The translations under genes were made by a program, and so were the position numbers. 40,220 nucleotides of DNA from Limibacillus sp. (GTDB lineage: Bacteria > Pseudomonadota > Alphaproteobacteria > Kiloniellales > CECT-8803): assembly GCA_037379885.1 (NCBI GenBank), contig JARRJC010000028.1, positions 1 through 40,220 of the forward strand, read 5' to 3'. The notes beneath the pieces are model-generated. The model was not told the DNA's origin, did no database searches, and saw only the letters and a program-made list of their open reading frames with translations. Shown in pieces: positions 1 through 8,377 of the stretch (positions are counted from its first letter, which is position 1; each line of letters starts with the position of its first letter).

Positions 1-1
1 C

Positions 2-1087
2 CCCCGTTTCACGAAGCTGACCGTGCGCGCCGCCGACGTGCCCCTCAACCGCCCGGTGATCGCCAAGGTCGGCAGCTTTCCCAAGTGGGCCTTCATCTGC
101 GTCGATGTGGAAACCGACGCGGGCGTGACCGGTCGCGGCTACATCGCACCTTATCTGATCGACTACGCCCCGGCCGTCGCCTCGACCATCCGCACGCTGG
201 GCGCGCGCTTCCTGGAGCGAGAAATCGCCCCAGCCGCCTTCTACGATGAGGGCATGAAGGCGATATCGCTCCTGGGGAAATCCGGGATCGCGCTCTACGC
301 CCTGGCGGCGCTCGACATCGCCTTCTGGGACGCCCAGGCCAAGTCCGCGGGCAAGCCGCTCGCCGAGCACCTGGGCGGCAGCATTGGGCCGGTCCCGGCC
401 TATAACTCGACCGGCCTCTGGCTGGGAACGAATGAGGGCCTGGAAGCGCAGGCGGCAGAGCTCGTGGAACAGGGCGGGTTCTCCGCCATGAAGGTTCGCC
501 TCGGGCGCGACAGCCTGATTGAGGACCTGGAGGCCATCGCCGCGATCCGAAGAGGGGCCGGGCGGCCAATCACGCTGCTCTCCGACTTCAATCAGGGCCT
601 GAGCTTCCCGGCGGCCAAGGAGCGCCTCAACAGCCTCGACGACGCCGGGCTCGGCTGGTTCGAAGAGCCGATCGCCTACCATGACCTGGACAACTGCGCG
701 GCGCTTGCGGCCATGCTGAAGACGCCGGTCATCATCGGAGAGAACTTCCACGGCCCCTACGATCAGCAGCAGGCCATCGCCAAGCGCGCCTGCGACGCGG
801 TCATGCCCGATCTGATGCGCATCGGCGGCGTCACGGGCTGGCTGCGCGCCGCCGCCCTCGCCGAGCCGCAGGGCCTGCCGGTCTCAAGCCATCTCTTCAC
901 GGAAGTCAGCGCGCACCTGATGCGGGTCACGCCCGGCGCCCAGTGGCTGGAGTGGACGGATTGGGTCCACCCGATCCTGGCCGAGCCCTTCGAGGTCAAG
1001 GAGGGCGCGGTGGTGATCCCCGACCGGCCCGGCAATGGCATCGAGTGGAACGAGACCGGCCTGGCGAAATACGAAATCGCCTGCTGA
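2..1087 (+). CDS. Mandelate racemase/enolase-superfamily enzyme, 5' end outside window
   Basis: The frame is open from base 2, and the first conserved residues (KLTVRAADVPLNRPV) lie before the first possible start codon (GTG at 23), so the true start is probably just left of the window. Numbered from that GTG, the barrel shows K157-x-R159, metal ligands D188, E214 and E240, then D263, H290 (SSHLF) and E310. This matches mandelate racemase closely: its D270/H297/E317 set and the lysine equivalent to K164 are kept. The second catalytic lysine (K166 in the Pseudomonas enzyme) is arginine here. From family knowledge that lysine is the S-face base, so a racemase role is doubtful and a sugar-acid or hydroxy-acid dehydratase is more likely. 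The gene is convergent with the flavoprotein gene ending at 1109. Family assignment is firm; substrate unknown. Confidence 0.9.
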   Translation, partial: PRFTKLTVRAADVPLNRPVIAKVGSFPKWAFICVDVETDAGVTGRGYIAPYLIDYAPAVASTIRTLGARFLEREIAPAAFYDEGMKAISLLGKSGIALYALAALDIAFWDAQAKSAGKPLAEHLGGSIGPVPAYNSTGLWLGTNEGLEAQAAELVEQGGFSAMKVRLGRDSLIEDLEAIAAIRRGAGRPITLLSDFNQGLSFPAAKERLNSLDDAGLGWFEEPIAYHDLDNCAALAAMLKTPVIIGENFHGPYDQQQAIAKRACDAVMPDLMRIGGVTGWLRAAALAEPQGLPVSSHLFTEVSAHLMRVTPGAQWLEWTDWVHPILAEPFEVKEGAVVIPDRPGNGIEWNETGLAKYEIAC

Positions 1088-1108
1088 GCCCTCGGCCCCG
1101 CCCGCGCT

Positions 1109-3187
1109 CTACAGCTCGGCCAGCGCCGTCACCTCCCGCTTGAAGGGCGGCTCGAACTCGGGCAGCTCCGGACCGTCCAGCTCCTCGGCATAGCGCCGCC
1201 CGGCATAGACGGCGTGGGCGATGGTGGCAGGCGCCAGCGCATCGCCGATCGCCGTCACGCTCTCGATCCCGGCTTTCGCCCAGTCGGCCTTTCGCGCGTG
1301 CAAGTCCCGCAGCAGGCTGTCGTCCGGCAGGCGCGCGGTCACCAGCACCAGGGCGTCGGTCTCGACCTCTTCCTCCCTGCCGCTGAAGACGCAGGAGAGC
1401 GTGACGCCACCGGCGGAGCCGGCTTCAAGCGCCCGGAAGAGATGCAGCGGCACGTCCTTTTCGATGAGGCGGCCCTGGATCAAGTGCTGCTCCATGGTGT
1501 TGCGGGTCCAGGTCGCGACCTCCGGCGCCGGGGTCGCAAAGCGCACCTCGTAGCCTTCGCCCGCCAGGAGCTCGGTCAGGACGGAGGCCATGTAGAAGTG
1601 ATCGTCGTCCCAGACCATGACCCGCTTGCCCTTGGGCCGCTTACCGGCCATCAGGTCGTCGGGCGTCAGGATCTCCAACCCCTCACCGAATTCGAGAGGC
1701 CGCAGGTGATGGTGCGCGACCGCGTCGCGGCGCCAGTGGGCGCCGGTCGCGATGACCACGCGCGGCAGGCCCAGTTCCAGGACCGCGGCCGCATCCAGCT
1801 CGCTTTCCAGATAGAGCTGCACCTTGGGCAGGTTGAGGAACTGCTGGGCGCGGTAGTCGCGCACGCGGATCCAGGCGGAGAGGCCCGGCAACTGCGCTTC
1901 CCGCGCGACCCGGCCACCCAGTTCCTGTCCCGCCTCGGCGAGGGTCACCTCATAGCCGCGCTTGCCGAGTGCGTGGGCGCACTCCAGCCCGGCGGGCCCC
2001 GCGCCTACGACCAGCACCGGCTTCTCGCTCTCCTTCTCGCGGATGCGCTCGGGATGCCAGCCGCGCCGCCACTCCTCGCCCATGGTCGGGTTCTGGGTGC
2101 AGCGGATCGGCGCCATGGTCAGATCGCCGGAAACGCAGATGTTGCAGCCGATGCATTCGCGGATGTCCTCGAAGCGCCCCTCCTCGATCTTCTTGGGCAG
2201 GAAGGGATCGGCGATGGAGGGCCGCGCCGCGCCGATCAGGTCCAGGACGCCCTTGTTGATCAGCGAGACCATGCGGTCCGCTGAAGTGTAGCGCCCGACG
2301 CCCACCACCGGCTTGTTGGTCAGCGCCTTGATGCCGGAGATGAAGGGCTCCTCGTGCCCTTCCTCGGCGAAACGCGAGGTCATGGAGTCGTTCTCCCAAC
2401 CCGCCAGCGTCACATCCCAGAGGTCGGGGATGTCGGCGATCAGGCCGATCATGTCCTCCATCTCGTTCTTCTCGAGACCCTTGGGGCCGATCAGCTCGTC
2501 CACCGAAAGGCGGCAGGGCACGGCGCAGCGGTCGCCCACCGCCTCCTTCGTGTCGATCAGCAGTTCCTTCATGAAGCGCACGCGGTTCTCAAGGCTGCCT
2601 CCGTACTCATCCGTACGGTCGTTGTAGCTGGGCGACAGGAAGTGGTGCAGGAAGCCGAGTTGGTGGGCGGCGTAGACGTAGATCAGGTCGAAGCCGCAGT
2701 CGCGCGCGCGCAGCGCCGCCTTCTTGTGCCAGCGGCGCAGGTTGCGGATGTCCTCCAGATCCATGCGCCTGGCCTGCACCGGGTCGTAGTGAAAGGTGGC
2801 GACCGGCAGGTCGGCCGGCCCCAACGGGACCTCGCGGCTGTACTGGTTGGGCGCGTTCATGCCGTTGTGGGCCAGTTCGATGCCCGCCAAGGCGCCGCCC
2901 TCGTGGATGCTGTCCGCCATGCGGCTCAGGTGGGGCATGTCCTTTTCGTCCCAGAGCCTGAGCTCGATGTAGGGGCCGATGTCGCCGGTGTGGTGGATCT
3001 CCACCTGCTCGGTGCAGACCACGGCCCAGCCGCCCTCGGCCTTGACCCGGCGGATGCCCGCGACCGCCGTGGGGTCGCGGTAGCCCATCCCGTTGCAATG
3101 CGGCACCTGATAGAAGCGGTTGCGGGCGGTGACCGGGCCAATCTGCACCGGCTCGAAAAGCACGTCGTAGCGGGAGTCGCGGGTCAT
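1109..3187 (-). CDS. Trimethylamine-dehydrogenase-like iron-sulfur flavoprotein (N-methyl amine demethylase family)
   Basis: 692 aa. Residues 1-340 form an Old Yellow Enzyme-type barrel. C345, C348, C351 and C363 are 4Fe-4S ligands, followed by an FAD/NAD-like half beginning VLVVGAGPAG near 391. The motif QVPHC places C31 where TMADH carries its 6-S-cysteinyl FMN, so covalent FMN is likely. The family oxidatively demethylates secondary and tertiary amines and passes electrons to ETF or related carriers. Of the TMADH aromatic bowl (Y60, W264, W355), aligned by eye, W264 is kept, Y60 is Gln and W355 is Asp; W105 is Ala. Trimethylamine is therefore unlikely; dimethylglycine (DgcA-like), N-methylproline or another N-methyl compound fits better. 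ATG at 3187 lies 5 nt after the nitrilase stop, so the two are probably co-transcribed and translationally coupled. Confidence 0.88.
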   Translation of the reverse strand: MTRDSRYDVLFEPVQIGPVTARNRFYQVPHCNGMGYRDPTAVAGIRRVKAEGGWAVVCTEQVEIHHTGDIGPYIELRLWDEKDMPHLSRMADSIHEGGALAGIELAHNGMNAPNQYSREVPLGPADLPVATFHYDPVQARRMDLEDIRNLRRWHKKAALRARDCGFDLIYVYAAHQLGFLHHFLSPSYNDRTDEYGGSLENRVRFMKELLIDTKEAVGDRCAVPCRLSVDELIGPKGLEKNEMEDMIGLIADIPDLWDVTLAGWENDSMTSRFAEEGHEEPFISGIKALTNKPVVGVGRYTSADRMVSLINKGVLDLIGAARPSIADPFLPKKIEEGRFEDIRECIGCNICVSGDLTMAPIRCTQNPTMGEEWRRGWHPERIREKESEKPVLVVGAGPAGLECAHALGKRGYEVTLAEAGQELGGRVAREAQLPGLSAWIRVRDYRAQQFLNLPKVQLYLESELDAAAVLELGLPRVVIATGAHWRRDAVAHHHLRPLEFGEGLEILTPDDLMAGKRPKGKRVMVWDDDHFYMASVLTELLAGEGYEVRFATPAPEVATWTRNTMEQHLIQGRLIEKDVPLHLFRALEAGSAGGVTLSCVFSGREEEVETDALVLVTARLPDDSLLRDLHARKADWAKAGIESVTAIGDALAPATIAHAVYAGRRYAEELDGPELPEFEPPFKREVTALAEL

Positions 3188-3192
3188 GGGCC

Positions 3193-4101
3193 TCAGCTCT
3201 GCTTCGGGGTGACAGTGAGTTGCTCATCGCTCCAGGCGCCGGGCCAGACTTCCGCGCCCTCGCGGCGCAGACGGCGTATCTCCTTGATCGGGATATCGCG
3301 CACATGGAGCAGCGGTCCGGCCCCTTCGGTCTCCTTGAAGACGCCGGTGTCGGCGAACCGGCCGTCGAAGCCCAACTCCGGCTCGCAGGGCAGGAAGACG
3401 GCCGCGCCCGAGGTGTTGTCGCGCGGCGGATCCAGCGGCGTGGTGCCGACGCACCCGACCGCCGCCACGCAGGTGAAGAGCTCCACCGCCCGCGCCTTGG
3501 CGCAGCCGAAGACCCGCGAATAGCCGGAGAGAAAGCTGGTGTAGGAAGGCACCAGCAGCAGGTCCAGATCCGGCACTTCGCGCGCCAGACGCGCGGACAC
3601 GGCGGGCAATTCCACATCGAGGCATATCAGCATGGCGCAGGTCAGGCCGTTCCAGGTGAAAGGCCGGACCTCATGGCCGACGCCCAGGAACCAGCCCTCC
3701 GGGTCCTTCTCCGAGCGCAGCAGCGCCAGTTTGTCGTGGATGATGGGGTCTTTCCGCCCCGGCACCAGGAAGTGGGCGCGGTTCAGGTATCCCTCCTCCA
3801 CCGCCGCCGGCCAGGTTCCGGCGAGCAGCGCGATGCCGGTCTTGTCGACCAGCTCTTGAAGCAGCGGCAGTTGCGCGGCGCCCTCCTTGGCCATGGTGGC
3901 CACCTCGACGTTCACGTTGGCTTCCGGCTCGCAGTAGGGCAGCCAGATCTCGCTGACGTACTCCGGCATGACGAGCAGGGAAGAGCCCGCGGCCTTCGCT
4001 TCCAAAAGCGCGGCCTCGACCCGCTGGAGCCAGGCGTGACGGTCTGAGGGCACCTCGGCCATGTTCACGGCCCAGAGGGAGAGAGACAGGCTATCGGTCA
4101 T
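3193..4101 (-). CDS. Nitrilase-superfamily carbon-nitrogen hydrolase
   Basis: 302 aa, the usual length for the superfamily. The Glu-Lys-Cys triad is visible: E47 (VMPEYVSE), K124 (IIHDKLALL) and C160 (AMLICLDVE). Such enzymes hydrolyse amides or nitriles of small molecules in the cytoplasm, via a thioester on the cysteine. The downstream TMADH-like gene starts 5 nt after this stop, so the pair may process one N-methylated amide or amine. Upstream on the same strand is a polyamine-type transporter operon, separated by 106 nt with a terminator-like hairpin. N-carbamoylputrescine amidase (AguB) is an alternative, since an agmatine deiminase lies at 17.9 kb, but the motifs around the cysteine do not look like AguB to me. 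Substrate unassigned. Confidence 0.88.
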   Translation of the reverse strand: MTDSLSLSLWAVNMAEVPSDRHAWLQRVEAALLEAKAAGSSLLVMPEYVSEIWLPYCEPEANVNVEVATMAKEGAAQLPLLQELVDKTGIALLAGTWPAAVEEGYLNRAHFLVPGRKDPIIHDKLALLRSEKDPEGWFLGVGHEVRPFTWNGLTCAMLICLDVELPAVSARLAREVPDLDLLLVPSYTSFLSGYSRVFGCAKARAVELFTCVAAVGCVGTTPLDPPRDNTSGAAVFLPCEPELGFDGRFADTGVFKETEGAGPLLHVRDIPIKEIRRLRREGAEVWPGAWSDEQLTVTPKQS

Positions 4102-4141
4102 GGGGCAGGCTATGTCCGGTGGGGTTCGCTGTTCAAGAGAA

Positions 4142-4178
4142 GGGGCGAAGGCGGCCCGATCTTGGCCTCCTCCGCCCC
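4142..4178 (-). terminator. Terminator-like hairpin after first polyamine transporter operon
   Basis: GGGGCG-a-AGG-c-GGCC, loop of 7, GGCC-t-CCT-c-CGCCCC: a 13-pair stem with two mismatches. It lies 30-66 nt past the stop of the solute-binding protein gene. On the minus strand it is followed by TTCTCTTG, only moderately T-rich. It could separate the transporter operon from the nitrilase/flavoprotein pair or give partial read-through. Confidence 0.45.
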
Positions 4179-4207
4179 GGTCTTTCGGGTCCTTCCAGCC
4201 AAGCGGA

Positions 4208-5242
4208 TTACTTGGTCAGGTCGGTCCAGATCGCGGTGTAGATGTCGTTGACCTCCTGCGGGCAGGCGGGCAGGAAGACGCCGACGTCCTTGAACTCATC
4301 GGGAATGATGATCTCAGGCGCGGTCTTCATGTCCTCCGGCATGAACTCCTCGGAGCCCTCGATGCCGTTGGCATAGCGGGCGAACTCGGAGATCAGCGCG
4401 GCGTTCTCAGGCGCCATGACGAAGTTCTGGAAGAGCTTGGCGTTCTCGACATTCTCGGCGTCCGCCAGCACCAGCACGCTGTCCATCCAGAGGGGGAAGC
4501 CCTCCTTGGGATAGCCGAACTGGATCGAGGACTTGGCGAGACGCGCGCGGAAGGCCGCACCGTTCCAGTAGGCCGAGGCGGCGAAGTCGCCACGCGGCAT
4601 CTTCTCGACCAGGCCGTAGTCCATGGAGAGCCACTTGGGCTTCGCCGCGACCAGCACGTCGCGGGCCTTCTTCAGGGCTTCCTTGTCGTTCGTGCAGGGC
4701 TCGGAGCCGACGTACATCAGCGCGAGGCCGATGATGTCGCCCATCTCGGGAGCCATGTTGATCTTACCGGCCAGTTCTTCCGGCGGATCGAAGACGATCG
4801 CGGAGGTGTTGATGTCGCCGCTATAGACCTCCGTGTCGACCACCATGCCGACGCTGCCCCACTGCCAGGGAACGGAGTAGTGACGGCCCGGATCCCAAGA
4901 GGGATCGGCCCACTGAGGGGCCACATGCTTGAAGTTCTCCATCTGGTCGGGGCGGGTCTCCAGCGCGAGGCCCTCCTCGATGAAGATCTTCACGTAGTTG
5001 GCCGAGGGCACCACGAGATCGAAGCCGTGGCCGCCAGCCTGAACCTTGGCGAGCGCGGTCGAGTTGGAATCGTAGTCCGTGATGGTGACTTCGACGTCAT
5101 AGGTCTGTTCGAACTTCTCAATCAGCTCGGGGCTGGTGTAGTTGCCCCAGTTGTAGAGATTGAGCTTGCCCGCGGCCTGGGCCGTACCGGCCGTCGCCAG
5201 CAGCGCGGCGGTAAAGACACCCGCCATCAATTTTGTTCGCAT
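4208..5242 (-). CDS. Periplasmic polyamine-type solute-binding protein (PotD/PotF family)
   Basis: 344 aa from ATG 5242. This start is preferred to the TTG at 5248 because AGGAGG stands 9 nt before it. A Sec signal peptide (hydrophobic MAGVFTAALLATAG, cleavage near AQA) precedes the family opening KLNLYNWGNYTSPELIEKFE. The rest has the PotD-like two-lobed pattern, including a GFDLVVPS segment and a WGSVGMVVDT hinge region. It delivers a polyamine or related cation to the permeases encoded just upstream. It is the last gene of a four-gene operon in the order ATPase, permease, permease, binding protein. The neighbouring acetylpolyamine amidohydrolase suggests acetylated polyamines among the ligands; this is inference from context. 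Confidence 0.92.
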   Translation of the reverse strand: MRTKLMAGVFTAALLATAGTAQAAGKLNLYNWGNYTSPELIEKFEQTYDVEVTITDYDSNSTALAKVQAGGHGFDLVVPSANYVKIFIEEGLALETRPDQMENFKHVAPQWADPSWDPGRHYSVPWQWGSVGMVVDTEVYSGDINTSAIVFDPPEELAGKINMAPEMGDIIGLALMYVGSEPCTNDKEALKKARDVLVAAKPKWLSMDYGLVEKMPRGDFAASAYWNGAAFRARLAKSSIQFGYPKEGFPLWMDSVLVLADAENVENAKLFQNFVMAPENAALISEFARYANGIEGSEEFMPEDMKTAPEIIIPDEFKDVGVFLPACPQEVNDIYTAIWTDLTK

Positions 5243-5284
5243 AACCAAAAGCCTCCTGCTTTCTTCATTAAAGTGCGCTTCATC

Positions 5285-6139
5285 TTAAGCGCGGCGTCGG
5301 GTGATCACAAAGAAGAGAGACACGACCACCACCGAAATGGCCAAGAGGGCCGTGGAGATCGCATTGATCTCCGGCGTGATGATCCGCCGTATCTGACCCA
5401 GCATGTAGGTCGGCAGGGTTTCCTGCCCGGCGGATTTCACGAACTCGGTGATCACCACATCGTCGAGCGAGATGACGAAGGCCAGCATGGCCCCGGCCAG
5501 GATTCCAGGCCAGAGCAGCGGCAAGGTCACTCGCGTAAAAGTCTTCCAGGGCGTCGCGTAGAGGTCCGCCGCCGCCAACTCCAGCATGCCGTCCATCGAC
5601 TCCAGGCGCGCGCGGATCGGCAAGTAGGCGAAGGGGATGCAAAAGGCGGTGTGCGCGATCACCAGATAGAAGAGCCCCTGGATTCCGGTCAGCACCTTGA
5701 TCATCGCGAACAGGATCAAGAGCGCCGTCGCGGTCACGATCTCCGGCACCATCAGGGGCTGGTTGATCAGGACATAGATCGCGGTCTGCCCCTTGAAGGC
5801 CTTGGTGCGCGTGGTGCCCAGCGCCGCCATGGTCGCCACCACCGTGGAGAAGAAGGAGGCCTGGACCGCCAGCACGAGCGAGCGGACGGTGGCGTCCTGC
5901 ACCGCCTCGTTCTGCCAGGCGGAGACATACCACTGAAGGGAAAAACCCTCCCAGATCGCGATGTACTTGCCTGCGTTGAAGGAATAGACCACCAGCGTGA
6001 TGATCGGCGCGTAGAGCAGCAGGAAGCAGATGATGGCGACCGTGGTGAAGCCCGGCAGGGTCTTCAGGTCGAAGGGCCGCCCGCGCGGGCGCGGCGCCTT
6101 CACCGCTGCAACCGTTTGTTTCTCAGCGATATCGGCCAT
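5285..6139 (-). CDS. Polyamine-type ABC transporter permease (PotC/PotI family)
   Basis: 284 aa inner-membrane protein with about six hydrophobic segments; the first follows a basic N-terminal stretch (TVAAVKAPRPRGRPF). The cytoplasmic EAA loop that contacts the ATPase is visible as ELAAADLYATPWKTFTRVTL with LPLLWPGILAG after it. The ATG overlaps the stop of the preceding permease by one base (TGATG), indicating translational coupling; the binding-protein gene follows after a 42-nt gap. It forms the membrane channel with the 6139-7083 product. Confidence 0.93.
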   Translation of the reverse strand: MADIAEKQTVAAVKAPRPRGRPFDLKTLPGFTTVAIICFLLLYAPIITLVVYSFNAGKYIAIWEGFSLQWYVSAWQNEAVQDATVRSLVLAVQASFFSTVVATMAALGTTRTKAFKGQTAIYVLINQPLMVPEIVTATALLILFAMIKVLTGIQGLFYLVIAHTAFCIPFAYLPIRARLESMDGMLELAAADLYATPWKTFTRVTLPLLWPGILAGAMLAFVISLDDVVITEFVKSAGQETLPTYMLGQIRRIITPEINAISTALLAISVVVVSLFFVITRRRA

Positions 6140-7083
6140 CAGCGCGCCTCCGGGCTTTTCTGGACCGTGCGGATGTAGAACAGCAGCGCGGTCATCACGA
6201 TGGCCAGAAGCGTGATGGAAAGCGCGGCGCCCAGGGGCCAGTTACGCCCGGCGCCGAACTGCAATTCGATCAGGTTGCCCAGCATCATCTTCTTGCCGCC
6301 GCCCAGGACGCGCGGCGTCACGAAGGCGCCCAGCGCCGGGACGAAGACCAGGATCGACCCGGCGATCAGGCCCGGCTTGACCAGTGGGATGATGACCCGC
6401 TTCAAGACCTGGATGCGGGTCGCATAGAGGTCGTAGGCCGCCTCCACCAGCCGGAAATCCAGCCGTTCCATCGAGGCGTAGAGCGGCAGCACCATCAGCG
6501 GCAGGTAGACATAGGTCATGCCGACCATGATGGCGAAGTCTGTGTAGAGCATCTGGATCGGCTCATCGATCACGCCCAGCCAGGTGAGCCCGGTGTTGAT
6601 GAAGCCCTGATTGCGGATCACCTCCATGATCGCGAAGGTGCGGATCAGGAGGTTGGTCCAGAAAGGGATGGTGATCAGGAAAAGCCAAACGTTGCGCGAC
6701 TTCGGCGGGCGCGTCGCGATGAAATAGGCGGTCGGGAACCCGAACAGCACGGTGGCGACCGTGGTCAGGAACGACAGCCAGACAGAGCGCCAGAGAATGC
6801 TCAAGTGGGCATCGGCCATGGAGACCGTGCCATCGAAGATGTCGCGCTGGAAAAAGACCTTGAACCAGGCTTCGCCGGAGAGGTTCCAGACCACGCCGCT
6901 GTACTCGCCGGGCTCCAGGAAGGAATAGATCAGAACCACGAAGAGCGGGCCGGAGGCGGCGAAGATCAGAACCGCGAGGGCCGGGGCGCACAAGAGCCAG
7001 TTGCGCCGTACCTTGCGGCGCTCGGCCTCTTCGACCATGCCCTCGCTCTCGGGGGCGGAAAGGGGTGCTGCCTGCTCCGCCAT
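6139..7083 (-). CDS. Polyamine-type ABC transporter permease (PotB/PotH family)
   Basis: 314 aa. After a charged N-terminus of about 30 residues there are six predicted membrane spans, beginning WLLCAPALAVLIFAASGPLF. The EAA loop reads LVEAAYDLYATRIQVLKRVI, followed by IPLVKPGLIAG. It is an intact member of the family and serves as an internal reference for the damaged paralogue at 25770-26568: its segment between NTGL and VYLPLMVLPL is about 25 residues that the paralogue lacks. The start lies 2 nt after the ATPase stop; the stop overlaps the next permease start. Confidence 0.93.
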   Translation of the reverse strand: MAEQAAPLSAPESEGMVEEAERRKVRRNWLLCAPALAVLIFAASGPLFVVLIYSFLEPGEYSGVVWNLSGEAWFKVFFQRDIFDGTVSMADAHLSILWRSVWLSFLTTVATVLFGFPTAYFIATRPPKSRNVWLFLITIPFWTNLLIRTFAIMEVIRNQGFINTGLTWLGVIDEPIQMLYTDFAIMVGMTYVYLPLMVLPLYASMERLDFRLVEAAYDLYATRIQVLKRVIIPLVKPGLIAGSILVFVPALGAFVTPRVLGGGKKMMLGNLIELQFGAGRNWPLGAALSITLLAIVMTALLFYIRTVQKSPEAR

Positions 7084-7085
7084 GA

Positions 7086-8186
7086 TCAGTCCTTCAAGAC
7101 CTGAACGGCGTCGGCCTTGAAGACCACGCCGACCGGCTGATCGGTCTGGAAGGGCTCCGCACTGTCGCGCAGGTTCTGGCTGCGCACCACGAACCCGTCG
7201 CCGTCGGGCAGGTGCACGTGATAGTGGGTGTCGGTACCCATGTAGACGATGGTCTTGAGGGTGCCGCCCAGCTGCGCGTCGTCCCCGTCCGGCGTCGAAG
7301 CCAGCGTTGCGTGCTCGGGACGGATGACGGCGGTCACCTTGCCGCTTGGCGTCAGCCCTTCGGGCAGGTCGGCGGCGACCTCCCGCCCGGAGGAGAGTTT
7401 AAGGCGCGCGCGCCGTCCCTCGACCGAGACGACCTCGGCGGTCAGGAAGTTGGTGTCGCCGATGAAGTCCGCCACGAAGCGCTCGGCCGGGTGGTCGTAG
7501 ATCTGACGCGGCGAGCCGATCTGCAGGATCTTGCCCTGGCTCATCACCGCGACCCGGTCGGACATGGTGAGCGCTTCTTCCTGGTCATGCGTGACGAAGA
7601 TGAAGGTGATGCCGGTTTCGTGCTGCAGGCGCTTCAGCTCGATCTGCATGTCCTTGCGCAGCTTGTAGTCCAGCGCCGACAGCGGCTCGTCCAGCAGCAG
7701 GACCTTGGGCCGGGGCGCCAGAGCGCGGGCAAGGGCCACGCGCTGCTGCTGTCCGCCGGAAATCTGGTCGGTGCGGCGGTCGCGCAGCTGCTCCATGCGC
7801 ACCAGTTTCAGCATCGCCGAGACCGTCTGCTTGATCTCATCGGCTGGCTTGCCCTGCATCTCCAGGCCGAACCCGATGTTCTGCGCCACCGTCATGTGCG
7901 GAAAGAGCGCGTAGGACTGGAACACCGTGTTGACCGAGCGCTCGTAAGGCGGCAGGCGGGAGATGTCCTGACCATGCAGGAGAATGCTGCCGGAGGTCGG
8001 TTGGTCGAACCCGGCGATCAGGCGCAGGAGCGTGGTCTTGCCACAGCCCGAGGGGCCCAGCAGGGTGAAGAACTCGTTTTCGCGGATGTTGACCGATACG
8101 TCGTCCAATGCCCTGACGGCATCCTGACCGCCACCGAAAACCTTTGTGACCCCGCTGGCTTCAATGGCGATAGAGCTTTCTGACAT
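7086..8186 (-). CDS. Polyamine-type ABC transporter ATP-binding protein (PotA/PotG family)
   Basis: 366 aa from ATG 8186. The frame is open further upstream, but the homologous sequence starts at this Met ([10 protein letters not shown]) and the extension has no family character. Walker [10 protein letters not shown] (44-52), signature SGGQQQR (143-149), Walker B VLLLDEP (162-168) and switch H200 are intact. A C-terminal TOBE-like region (VIRPEHATL) gives the normal PotA length. It energises the transporter and is the first gene of the operon. The 8187-8377 gap between it and the divergent amidohydrolase must hold promoters for both directions; I could not pick a convincing one. Confidence 0.94.
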   Translation of the reverse strand: MSESSIAIEASGVTKVFGGGQDAVRALDDVSVNIRENEFFTLLGPSGCGKTTLLRLIAGFDQPTSGSILLHGQDISRLPPYERSVNTVFQSYALFPHMTVAQNIGFGLEMQGKPADEIKQTVSAMLKLVRMEQLRDRRTDQISGGQQQRVALARALAPRPKVLLLDEPLSALDYKLRKDMQIELKRLQHETGITFIFVTHDQEEALTMSDRVAVMSQGKILQIGSPRQIYDHPAERFVADFIGDTNFLTAEVVSVEGRRARLKLSSGREVAADLPEGLTPSGKVTAVIRPEHATLASTPDGDDAQLGGTLKTIVYMGTDTHYHVHLPDGDGFVVRSQNLRDSAEPFQTDQPVGVVFKADAVQVLKD

Positions 8187-8377
8187 GGGCACCGGATTTT
8201 TGCTCCCCGCTGTTTTTGCGCCGCAATATGATTGCTGAGTAAAACACGGTAGCGCAAGCGCCGCCGCTCTGCCAGGGGTCACAAAGCCTCCCTCTCTACA
8301 GCGGTCTGTACAGCGGCGCGGCGCCGCGCCATGCTCGCTGCCTGAACACCCGGACAAGGAAAGGATGAGAGAGCGCC

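Noticed and set aside
1214-3523. Long plus-strand open frames opposite the flavoprotein and nitrilase genes
   Set aside because: Antisense to genes with intact cofactor and catalytic motifs; no family signal of their own.
4061-6178. 705-codon plus-strand open frame
   Set aside because: It lies antisense to the binding-protein and permease genes, whose family motifs are clear. It is a shadow of high GC at third codon positions.
8187-8377. Promoter in the gap between transporter and amidohydrolase genes
   Set aside because: AT-richer parts exist but no hexamer pair with acceptable spacing could be picked in either direction.
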